Source of the DNA: Verrucomicrobia bacterium UBA1727
Lineage (GTDB): Bacteria; Verrucomicrobiota; Kiritimatiellia; RFP12; UBA1067
Length of the DNA stretch: 19,011 nt
Assembly (NCBI GenBank): GCA_002315875.1
Contig: DCIL01000053.1
Location: 1-19,011 of the forward strand
Direction: 5' to 3'
Shown here: one piece after another, positions 8,603-18,200 of the stretch
Position numbering within the stretch: position 1 is the first letter of the stretch
How the letters are laid out: every line of letters starts with the position of its first letter
The notes under the pieces: generated by a model
Databases searched by the model: none
The model's input: only the letters and a program-made list of their open reading frames with translations
What the model was told of the DNA's origin: nothing
Translations under genes and position numbers: made by a program

Positions 8603-10204
8603 ATGAATACTTCACGCAGGATGTTTATTGGTGGGCTGGGGTCTTTCGGGATGCTCGGCGGTTGCCGACTCATAGGCGGCGCGCAGATTGCGGCGAACAA
8701 ACGGGTCTATGACTACTGGTGCACGTGGGGAATCCAGAACGGCATGGTGAAGGACACGGCGGCTGGCGACGTAAGCAAGACGGCGGGCGACCAGGGCGCG
8801 GCGGCGGCGCGGGACAACATCAATTCCGGGCTCATCTTCGGCAAGAACGGCTGGGCGAATTTCTTCCCGGAGCATCGTGACGGACTCTACATGATGTTGG
8901 ACGACGGGTGGGACGTGACGACGGGCCAGGCGCCGGGCAAGGACATTTCCGTCTTCGGTTCGCTCGAGCCCGATCCGGTGCGGTTTGGATTCTTCGGTAG
9001 CACGCCGGCCGAGCGGCTCCGCGGCATCAATATGGAACTGAGGGATCGCGGCTGGCGCGGCGCGGGACTTTGGATTGCCTGTCAGCTGCCGGGCGACAGG
9101 TATGGCGTAACGCTCAATCTCGATCAGAAGCGCAGGGACGAGATCAAGCGCAAGCTCGAAGCGAGTGCGGCGGCGGGCATCGGATACTGGAAGGTCGACT
9201 GGGGCGTTTACGGTGGCAAGACGGAATATCGCCGGGCGATCAGCGAGATCAAGAATCAGGTCTATCCCGAACTCATCGTCGAGCACGCGCCGCTCGGCTG
9301 TGGCGTCTTCAATGATTTCGATCCGGTGAAGGGCACGGGCTCGGGACGACGTCCGGTGAAGGTTCAGAAGGGTGATCTCGAGCGATTGGCGTATTCGGAC
9401 GTGATTCGCATCTACGATATGCTTGGTCCCGTGGAATATGCCTCGGCCATAGATCGTGTCGCGTATTATTCGAAGGGGGCTGAAGAAGTCGGATCGTCCG
9501 TCGTTCTCAACGTCGAGGACAATCCGATTCTCGGGGCGGTGCTGAGTCACGGTTTCGGCGTGATGCGTTATCCGCAGCCGAGTGCGGCGTCCAGCGTGGT
9601 CGTCGGCGCGCAGGGAATGGCTGAGGTCGACCGTGCGCTTGCGTGGCGCGATTTCGCGCCGGTCTATGGGGCGGACCGCAAGCAGCCGACGCTCGTTTCC
9701 GAAGATCGCATTTCTGCCGAATGCGTATTTGGAAAGGAGGGCTGGCTTAAGTCCGCCTGGGGCAAGATGGTCAAGCAGAACGCGCCTGCCGTCCTCTCGC
9801 GCGGAACTCCGTTGCCGGAAGTGACCGTGGCTGGCTCAGTGCGTCCGTTCGTATTCGCCGCGCGTCATCCCAACGGTGCGCTCGCGCTCGGGGTGCTGCC
9901 GCCGCTCGGGATCGGCAAGTCACGCACGCCGAAGGCGGACATCGTCTTCCGCTCGCCGGCCGTTGCGGGCGTGCCATTTGCGGTGTTCGGGCGTCCGGGA
10001 TCGGTAATCATGCCGTTCATGGGTTCGATTGGCAAGATATTCGCTTCGGATCTCAACGGCGGAGAGCGTCATGACATAACTGCATCGGTGAAGCGCCAGG
10101 GCAATACGCTCGTTTTTGACGGCGAGACACTCGCGCGTATCGGCTCTGAGAAGACTCCGGTCGGTGATGTGTCCGAACCTGGAGTGCTCGTGGCGTTCGA
10201 CTGA
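8603..10204 (+). CDS. Tat-exported lipoprotein, alpha-galactosidase-like clan GH-D hydrolase
   Basis: A 533-residue protein whose N-terminus carries a twin-arginine motif (S4-R-R-M-F-I-G) followed by a canonical lipobox L18-G-G-C21, so it is likely exported folded and lipid-anchored. The catalytic barrel (about 35-390) has the clan GH-D signatures: M-L-D100-D101-G-W, a nucleophile strand Y-W-K-V-D199-W-G, and a candidate acid/base region Y-S-D266-V-I-R-I-Y-D272-M. A beta-rich C-terminal domain follows from about 400. GH27/GH36 enzymes release terminal alpha-galactose or related sugars; the exact sugar is an inference. AGGAAAAAGG at 8592-8601 provides the ribosome site. The TGA at 10202-10204 overlaps the sensor-kinase ATG by one base, which couples this enzyme to the regulatory pair. 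Confidence 0.82.
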   Translation: MNTSRRMFIGGLGSFGMLGGCRLIGGAQIAANKRVYDYWCTWGIQNGMVKDTAAGDVSKTAGDQGAAAARDNINSGLIFGKNGWANFFPEHRDGLYMMLDDGWDVTTGQAPGKDISVFGSLEPDPVRFGFFGSTPAERLRGINMELRDRGWRGAGLWIACQLPGDRYGVTLNLDQKRRDEIKRKLEASAAAGIGYWKVDWGVYGGKTEYRRAISEIKNQVYPELIVEHAPLGCGVFNDFDPVKGTGSGRRPVKVQKGDLERLAYSDVIRIYDMLGPVEYASAIDRVAYYSKGAEEVGSSVVLNVEDNPILGAVLSHGFGVMRYPQPSAASSVVVGAQGMAEVDRALAWRDFAPVYGADRKQPTLVSEDRISAECVFGKEGWLKSAWGKMVKQNAPAVLSRGTPLPEVTVAGSVRPFVFAARHPNGALALGVLPPLGIGKSRTPKADIVFRSPAVAGVPFAVFGRPGSVIMPFMGSIGKIFASDLNGGERHDITASVKRQGNTLVFDGETLARIGSEKTPVGDVSEPGVLVAFD

Positions 10205-11586
10205 TGAACGTCCTTTCGATAGTGCTGCTGGCGGCGGCCGCGATTGCCGCGACTCCGGAGGTGCGCACCGACCTCGGAGAGTACTCGCGGACCGTCCGCC
10301 GGTCCGCCGTAAAAACGCTCACCGAATCGTTTCATCGCGGCGAGGCGGTGATTGGCGGAGTGGTGACGTTCGCCGGCAACGGAACGTTCTTCCTGCAGTC
10401 GGAAGGCGATGGCATCAAGGTGCGTTATTCGGGGGCGCTTCCACGCGTTCGCGACAAGGTGGAGGTCCGCGGCAAACCGACGCTGGAGGGCGGACGCGTC
10501 ACCTTCGTCGGTTCGAAATGGAAGAAGATCGGGGACAGCATGGTGCCCGAGCCGCGGCGGGTAGGCATGGAAGATCTGGTGACGGTGAGTCCGGGACACG
10601 ATGTCAATGCGACGAGGGTAGTCGTGGCGGGGCGCGTGATCGGTCCGCTGGAGAACGGTTTTGCGGTCAATGTCGGCGGTGTGCCGGTCAGTGTGATGGC
10701 GGATAAGCTGCCGCCGGATCTCGAGGATTCGGATTCGACGCATCCCAAGGTGATCGTCCGCGGCGTTTGCGAACTGGTGCTCGATCAGTCCACGCTTTTC
10801 GGCGGCGGCGAGGACGTGCTCGGAGTCAAGATGCATCTGGCGAGCGCGGCGGATGTGACGATCGTTCCCGACCTTGAATATCTCTCGAAAAAGCGCGACC
10901 GCTACGTGCGGTTGGCGTCCGCGCTGGTCATTGGCCTACTGGTGTTCGTGCTCCTGGCGATTCTCTACGCTTTCGTGCGTCAGCGCCAGCGGCTTTTCCG
11001 CACGCGCACGCTGATGGCGGAGCGCAAGCGCATGGCGGACGACATCCACGATACCGTCGAGCAGCATCTGGTGGGGGCGAAGATGTTGGTCGCGCTCGGG
11101 CGTGCGAAGGAGGCGCAGGAGGTGCTGGTGCGAGCGAAGGCGGAACTTCGCGATATCGTGTGGGGACTCAAGAACGATGACATGATGCGGCTTTCGCCGG
11201 CGGAGATGGTCCGTAAGCTTGCTGCGGACGAGACCAAGCGCGGCATCGTGCGCGTGGATACGCTGCTTAACGGACTTCCCGAGCGGCTTGACGCCGCGGT
11301 CATGCGTGACTTGTCGCTGATCATCCGCGAGTCTATCGGCAATGCGATCAAGCACGGCAATGCGAAGAAGATTGCGATTTCGTCCGATCCGCTTCTGGAC
11401 GGCGGTTGGCGGCTTTCGATCGCCAATGACGGCGCGCAATTCGATCCGGCGGCGGTGCCGGGCGCGGCCGAGGGACATTTCGGGCTCGAGGGCATGCGCG
11501 AGCGGGCGCGGCGAATCGGGGCCTCGCTTTCGATCGCTCCACGCAAGCAAGGTATGGTACTGGTTCTGGAGAAAGGTGGAAAATGA
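10204..11586 (+). CDS. NarL-type sensor histidine kinase with extracytoplasmic OB-fold-like sensor
   Basis: A 460-residue membrane kinase. Residues 1-16 are a signal-anchor or signal peptide; about 17-232 is extracytoplasmic and seems to consist of two similar beta-barrel halves (about 45-115 and 135-222), each with 'G-x-V ... F-x-V/L' then 'V-x-V-R-G' strands, suggesting tandem OB-like folds. One transmembrane helix spans about 236-257. The HisKA_3 box has phosphoacceptor H282 in A-D-D-I-H-D-T-V-E-Q, and the ATPase domain has N380, D409-x-G and the G427-L-E-G-M lid. All catalytic boxes are present, so it should be active. The start overlaps the upstream stop as TGATG, and the stop overlaps the regulator start as ATGA, so translation is probably coupled at both ends. 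The signal sensed is unknown; a saccharide or the state of the surface enzymes is only a guess from context. Confidence 0.88.
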   Translation: MNVLSIVLLAAAAIAATPEVRTDLGEYSRTVRRSAVKTLTESFHRGEAVIGGVVTFAGNGTFFLQSEGDGIKVRYSGALPRVRDKVEVRGKPTLEGGRVTFVGSKWKKIGDSMVPEPRRVGMEDLVTVSPGHDVNATRVVVAGRVIGPLENGFAVNVGGVPVSVMADKLPPDLEDSDSTHPKVIVRGVCELVLDQSTLFGGGEDVLGVKMHLASAADVTIVPDLEYLSKKRDRYVRLASALVIGLLVFVLLAILYAFVRQRQRLFRTRTLMAERKRMADDIHDTVEQHLVGAKMLVALGRAKEAQEVLVRAKAELRDIVWGLKNDDMMRLSPAEMVRKLAADETKRGIVRVDTLLNGLPERLDAAVMRDLSLIIRESIGNAIKHGNAKKIAISSDPLLDGGWRLSIANDGAQFDPAAVPGAAEGHFGLEGMRERARRIGASLSIAPRKQGMVLVLEKGGK

Positions 11587-12194
11587 CGAAGGTTGCGATT
11601 GTTGACGATCACGCGGTGGTGCGTGCGGGCTTGAAGTATCTCATTGAGGCGCAGGCGGACATGGCGTTCGCCGGCGAGCACGGCGGCGGTGTCGGCGCGG
11701 CGGATTTCGTCGCGGCGGTCAAGCCGGACGTGACGTTGCTTGACGTGCGCATGCCGGATCTCGGCGGCATTGAAGTGCTGAAGGCGATCCTGAAGCAGAA
11801 TCCCGAAGCACGGGTCGTGATGCTCACCACGAGCGACACCGAAGAGGATATCTTTCGTGCCATCGAAGAGGGTGCGCTCGGTTACGTGATGAAGGAGTCG
11901 CCGGTGGAGACCATAATCGCGGCCATTGCGAGTGCCATGGCGGGGGAGGTCTTTATGACGGATGACGTGCGCCGCATCTACGAGGCGCGGCGTTCGGTGA
12001 AGGGACTTTCGCCGCGCGAGCTCGAGGTGCTCGGCCTGGTTCGCGAGGGCCTCGGCAACAAGGATATCGCTTTGCGGCTGAAGATCAGCGACAACAGCGT
12101 CAAGATGCATCTCAAACGCATCTTTTTCAAACTCGGCGCCTCGGATCGTGCGGAGGCCGTAGCCCTTGCATTGAGACGCGGGTTTTTGATATAA
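11583..12194 (+). CDS. LuxR/NarL-family response regulator
   Basis: A 203-residue two-domain regulator. The receiver domain has acidic D8-D9, phosphoacceptor D54 in L-L-D-V-R-M-P-D, T82/T83 and K104. The C-terminal LuxR-type helix-turn-helix spans about 140-203, with L-S-P-R-E-L-E-V-L-G-L-V and D-N-S-V-K-M-H-L-K-R-I. It is the cognate partner of the kinase, with a 4-nt ATGA overlap and AAAGGTGG at 11573-11580 as ribosome site. Length and domain order are normal for the NarL subfamily. DNA targets are unknown; the upstream region of the enzyme operon and the promoter at the end of this gene are the obvious candidates. The last codons and the TAA lie inside the promoter of the next gene. Confidence 0.93.
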   Translation: MTKVAIVDDHAVVRAGLKYLIEAQADMAFAGEHGGGVGAADFVAAVKPDVTLLDVRMPDLGGIEVLKAILKQNPEARVVMLTTSDTEEDIFRAIEEGALGYVMKESPVETIIAAIASAMAGEVFMTDDVRRIYEARRSVKGLSPRELEVLGLVREGLGNKDIALRLKISDNSVKMHLKRIFFKLGASDRAEAVALALRRGFLI

Positions 12195-12195
12195 T
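12166..12195 (+). promoter_or_regulatory. Promoter of the giant modular protein, embedded in the response-regulator 3' end
   Basis: TTGCAT (12166-12171), an 18-nt spacer and TATAAT (12190-12195), with the extended element TG at 12187-12188, make a good sigma70-type promoter. The hexamer contains the TAA stop of the regulator gene. A start site 7 nt past the hexamer falls at 12202, 2 nt before the ATG at 12204, and no Shine-Dalgarno sequence is present. This parallels the site before the gene at 2557 and suggests separate transcription of the giant protein. Confidence 0.6.
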
Positions 12196-12203
12196 TCGTG
12201 CGA

Positions 12204-15200
12204 ATGTCTAAGAAGGCAGTTAAGCTATTTGCTTTTCTGGCCGTCGCGGTTGCCATCGCGACGGTTTCCGCTGTTATTGTCGGGGCCACGCGGTGGTTTT
12301 TCGAGGATGCGGTTTCCTTTGCTGAAAACGCTGAAAAGCGCTGGTCGTATCCACCGGGTTTTGCCGTTGTAGACGGGGGCAGAATCAATTACGGCATGGG
12401 CGCGGCAGATGAAGGCGTGCTTGCATATGCGACTCCTGCCGGCACGTCTGACGATTATGTCATTTCCGAGGTGGACTACGCTTTCGAGTGGTTGGATAGT
12501 CCCGGGCGTGATGCTGAAGGCGGTTTCATAGGTGTACATCTCGTGGCGGGTCCCGGCGATGACAATGACCATCCCGTCTTCGAGGTCATCGATTCGTTTG
12601 TCGGTTCCGGCGATTGGCGCACGACCTCGGTGCAAGGCGCGACAGGTGTCGTTTACACGCTCCGTGTTGAGATGAACCTTCGCCGCGGCTATGAAGTCGC
12701 GCACTACTCGTTCCGTCCCGCAGGTTCCGCTTCCGCCTTTACGAAGATTGCCGATGTCCTCCTGCCGTCCGGTGTCCTCAAGCCGAAGGAGATTGATTTC
12801 TGCGGGCGCGGCTCGCTCGGCTCGATGGAGATGGCGACGAAGCTTGCCGAGGAAGATGCGGTCTCGCGCTATCGCCGCTGGGCGGAGCTTGGCGACATCC
12901 TGACCTGGGAAGGGTCCGCCTCATCGACTTTCCGTTCGTTCGTCTTTGCGGACAACCTCTGGAAGGACGGCACGGCGACGTATTCGGGCGCGACGGCCGA
13001 GGCGCGTTTCCCGTCCGCAGCGCTGCGTTTCAAGTCCGGCGTCACTCCGCAGGCGGTCGCAACGTCCGCTTCGCCGCTTCGTCTCGGCGGCTTGATCGTT
13101 GAGCCGTCGTCCGCCGGCTATTCGTTGTCCGCGTCCGCTCCGGTGATGCTCGGTGATGCGACGGGCAAGAGCGCCTCGTGGTATTTGTTCGAGAGCGGCT
13201 TTGCCGTTTCCGCGCCATCGAAGACGATATCCTTCCTCGGTGAGTCGCAGGTCTACGTCAAGTCGGGGGTGGTGCTCGACCTTTCGAATGCCGCGTCCGT
13301 CGAACTCAATTCCGGAACCTACGCGAAGCTCTGTCTTTCCGGTGGCGGTTCGATCAAACTGCCGTCGGGTGGGCTCGATGCGACGGGTCCGGTGGTGATT
13401 GATTATTCCGGATGCGAGGGGACGTCCGCCGGCTCCTTCCTCACGGGTAGCATCAAGGTCGATGCGTCCACGGCGTTCGTTCTGCCCGACGGCACGGCCG
13501 AAGGCGAGGATGTCGTGCTCTGTACGGGTTCGGTTACCGGCGGTGGATCGGGTGCGGTCAAGCGCAGCATCACCGTCGGCGGAGTCGCCTTTGCGGCGGA
13601 CGTAACGATTTCCGGCAATAAGCTCCGCTACGTGAAGCGTTCTTATGCCGCGACCTGGAAGGGCTACACCGGCATGTTCACCTGGGCCGGTTCTGTCCCT
13701 TCGTTCGAGAACGGCGCGTTCACGCTTTTCGACGTCAGCGCCGGCAGTGACACTTCTACGCTCTTCGAAGGCGCGAAGGCGGCGGAGCACGTGCCGGGGT
13801 GGGACGGGCAGACGGTGCCGACCTTCAACTGGATCTTCAGTGCGATGACCCGCACGACCAACTCCTTCTCGCTCGTGAAGGATCCCGGATACGCGCTGCG
13901 TTTCTCGTCCGTCGGTTACCGCGGCGATCTCATTTCGCTCACTAAGTATCTCTCCTTTGGCGGACTTCTCGTCGACAGCGGCGCGACCGGCTTCGGAATT
14001 TACGGAGCCGGCGATCAGTCCAACTTCCTCGTTCTCGGCGACTATGCCTGCACCAAGACGAACCGGGTCGAGATTTCCGAAAACTTCACGATCGGTGGCT
14101 TCGGCTCGGTCGAGATCGTGGGCACGACGCAGCTCGAGGTGCCGACGGGGCGGCGGCTTGCCGTGGAAGGCGGTGGACGCAGTGCGGGTACGGGTTTCCC
14201 CGATCGTTTCCCGGAGCTGAGAGTCGGTGGAAACGGTGTCCTCAAGTGCAACATGCTCCGCGCGGGCGGACCTTCCACGCTCGACTTCTCGGCGATCGCG
14301 GCGGACGCGACTACTCCGTTCGTGGATGGTGCCATTGAGCTGGATACGGTTGCGCGGCTGGTGTTGCCGTCCGCGCTTGCGGAGGGGGCGAAGTTCCCGC
14401 TCTGCTCCGGGTCGATCACCGCTTCGGACGGCGTGCGCGCGGTGGCGAAGGGCTCTGGTGAGTTCTTCCTTGCCGATGTGACGTTCGATTTCGTCAACAA
14501 GAAGGTGAGCTATCAGGTCGCCGGGGTCGATGCGTGGACGCTGCCGACGAGCGCAAAGTGGACGGATCATTCCTTCACCGGCCGTCCCGTCGAGCTCACG
14601 CTTACCGCTGATACGACGCTCGAGATCAATGCCGACACTGCGCTTTCCGCGCTACTCGTCAAGGGTCCGTATCGTCTCTCGATCGTCGCGACGCGCTCGT
14701 TCAATCCCGGCAAGATGTTCCTCGGCCGCGACACCACCTGTGAGATCGTCTACCGCAAGAACTCGATTTACGCGGCGCAGCCGATGCTGACGGTGGATAA
14801 CGGACTTCCCGTCGATGCGGTCATTGATGCGGAGACCGCAGGCGAAATGACCTGGACCGGCCGTGTGGCGGTTACCGGTTGTCTCAGGGCCCGCGGCAAG
14901 GTCACGCTTTCTAACGAAGAAAACGAATTCGACAGCCAGAGTCATCTGGTTGTGGAGAAGAACGGACGGCTTGCGGTCGGTGCGAAGCTGATGGGTAATC
15001 GCGTTGACGTGCTCGGTGAGCTCAAGGCGACGGGCGCAGGCCTTGAGATCGGCAGTGATGCGCGGCTCAGTTTCCATCAGGGCTCGTCGCTGACGGCCGA
15101 TAGCGGCTCGCCGGTGGAGTTCACGGGGCCGGCCACGATTTCGGTGAAGAGCGCCTCCGGCAACGGGTCCGCGATTTTCTCGGCGTCCGTCATCTTCGAC

Positions 15201-18200
15201 TCTCCGGTGGCGCTGATTGTGGACGGCGGCATGTCGCTCCAGCTGGCCAATGCGAACTCGACGTTGTCGCGCGAGACGCTCGCCGCCGCGTTCGGCAAGG
15301 GTGCGCTTAATCTCACTGGCGACACGACGGTCGCCTTCGATGCCGGCTCGTGGACGCTTGGAGGCGCGACCGGCAATGCGTCCGCAGCGTTCTTCGACGA
15401 TCCGTCGGGCGTGGTGCCTTCTATCTTCAACACGAGCTGGACTGGCGTCTGCCGTCTCCTTGACACGGAACTTTTGGACTTCAATCCTGCGCGACTCGGC
15501 AACCTCAACTCGTCCATCAGCTACGAAGGCGCATACGGCTACTTCGCCGAGAATGCGATCTACAATCCGAAGACCGTGCTGCCGGAAGTGCCGGGAGGGG
15601 ATTTCTCGCTGTCGATCGAGAAGGGCTATGCCGGTCAGGCGATCAATCTCGGAGCGCCTTCGGGCTCTGGACGGCTCTATCTGCCGGAGAGCGCCGGTGA
15701 CGCTGATTTCCGTGTGTTCATCAGTGATGCGAGCGTCTTCAACGGTTCGATCTCCGTCGAGGGCGAGACCTCGTCCTCCGGCGTGGCGATCGGGCTTGAT
15801 CCCGGAACTGCCGAGGACTACGCGCAGGCGTTCCTTGCGGACGGACGCGGTGCGATTTCTCTCTATCGCGGCGAAGCGACGATTGGCGAGGGAGCGGTTT
15901 GGTCCGCGGCCAACGGTATCTTCATCGACCGCGAGGCGCGGCTTACCGATAGCGGCATCATCGATACCTTCGTCCGCGGCACTGGCACCGTGCGTTACAC
16001 CGGCGAGGTCGGTGAGGGACGTGTCGAGACCGGAGTTGCCCGGTATGACGATGCGGACGTCTGGAAGGGCACGGTGCAAATCGACAAGGCGACGATCGCC
16101 GGCTTTGACATCATGCGTTGCGGCAATGCGAATTCGGTGCTCGAGTTCCGCCAGGCGAGCGGCTATCTGCCGAATGGCATCGACGTTCAGTATCCGGTGA
16201 AGATGGGACTTGATGACACCGAGGGCGGGCTTACGATCACCACGGCGGAATGGAACGGACACTACGCCTTCTCGAAGATCATCGGCGATGGTGTCTTCAA
16301 GATGGCGTACGGCAGCGAGGGTTCGTCCTCTTATTACCGTTTCCGCGACGTATCTCAGTTCAACGGCAAGATCCGCATGAACGCCTACTCCGCATCGCTC
16401 GTGCTGGGCGATGTCGAGCCCGAGACCTTTGGCGCGCTCGAAGTGTCCGACGGCTTCACGATCAAGTCGAATCGCGATTGGGAGACGCCGAAGGCCATTT
16501 TCCACGATCGCGTCACGATCGACGGGCTTGAGGGAGAGAACGTCTTCAAGATTCTCGGTGATGCTGGCGATTATTCCGCGGTGGCGGTGACGCTCACCGG
16601 TTCGACCGATCCGCACATCAAGCACAGTCTCGCCTACGACGGCACGACCTATTTCCTCTATGTCACGTCTTCTCCGACGCCGCCTTCCGCGCGCATCATC
16701 GCGAGCGAGGCGATGTACGGGGTAGATCTCGCCAAGGCCGGGGTCAAGTTCACGGTGAGCGATTGGTGGAAGGGATACGATTTCGAGGGCCGTGTCATCG
16801 CCGAAGTCATCGTGCGCGATTCGAAGGGACGTGTGGTCGGTTATGCTTCTCAGGAGATCGAAGGCAACGGAACCTACATTCTCAACGACATGGGGCTGCC
16901 GCCCGGTTGCCGCGGCAACTATTACGATTATGAGATCGTCCTTTCCACCGAGGACAATCGCACCGGTGTCTTCACGCCGAGCGACCAGCGCGCCATCGTC
17001 TCTGCGGATGCCGTCCTCTCGGTCGAGAGCTGGATCTTCGAGAACGCTGAGACCTTTGCCGCGCGCGATCCGTCCGGCAAGTCCGCCACCGGCGTGTGGC
17101 GTCTCGGCTCACCGGATGCGGCGATTGTGACCAACGGTTATATCGCCATCGATACGTCAACGGGCGGCGGCACGGTCGACTTCACCGCGGCGGTTGCCGA
17201 TTCGAATGATGTCGCGCGCATTGCGGTCAACATCACCATCGGGGCGCAGGTTCTCAATACGATCGAGGAGCTTAACGAGGCGGGCGTGCCGGCTGGAGTG
17301 CGCGGCGCGGTTTCGATCGTGGGAACTGGAGAGAACGAGGATGTGCCGGGCTGGGCGGTGTGGAATCCGTCCGCTCAGGAATTCGTCAAGGCGTACGCGA
17401 ATGACGGTGCGACCGCCCGCGGCGAACATACGCTTTGCTGGACGATCTACCATCGCATCGGTGTCATTTCGTATTCGGTGGATGGGCTTACGCTTACCAA
17501 CTCGACGGGCAGCGCGGTCTTCCCGCTTCGCGCGAGCGAACTCGAGGCGAGGGCCGAGGGCGTCGACTTCCAGGGCTACGTCGATCTGAAGTCCATCCGC
17601 GGCACTCAGGATACCGCCCATCTCGCGCGTGTCGTGGGCGAGGGCGGAGTCACCAACGAATACGAGACAGTGGACGAGGCCGTGGCCGCCGCCACGAACG
17701 CGAACGATCGCGTGGGGCTCATTTGGGACGCGACGTGGCGGCCGGTGACGAATTTTGTCGGCCGCACCTACAACTTCGATCTAAATGGCTACAAGGTCTA
17801 CATCGACGAGGCGGTCACCAACCGTATCGTGACCGAGGGCTATCGTCTTATCGACAACGGCAATGGGTCCTATACGATCGGTGTCGTCGAGTATTCGCTC
17901 ACCTTCATGCCGAACGGAGGCAGCGGCACGATGCCTCAGCAGTTCTTCTCGGTGACGAACATGGTCTTCAATCTCATCTCCAACGTGTTCACTGATGTCG
18001 GGGCGGACTATTCGCTCGACTTCTCGCACTGGAACATGATGGCGGACGGCACCGGCGCCGAGAACTGGTCCGACGGCGGCGTCATCGACCTGAAGCCCTA
18101 CGGTATCGGCGACAAGTCGCTCTACGCGCAGTGGAAGGTGTCGGTGCGTGCGCTCACGATCGAGCCGTCCGACGAGTACGTCTATCTTGAACTCGTGACT

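Noticed and set aside
12198..12203. GTG start for the giant protein
   Set aside because: It lies 2 nt after the -10 hexamer, upstream of the expected transcript start; ATG at 12204 fits better.
12921..14570. 549-codon open frame on the - strand
   Set aside because: Same reasons: antisense to the long beta modules, biased composition, no ribosome site or motif.
14652..16625. 657-codon open frame on the - strand
   Set aside because: It is fully antisense to the giant modular gene, Arg-rich and without recognisable domains; explained by codon bias on the + strand.
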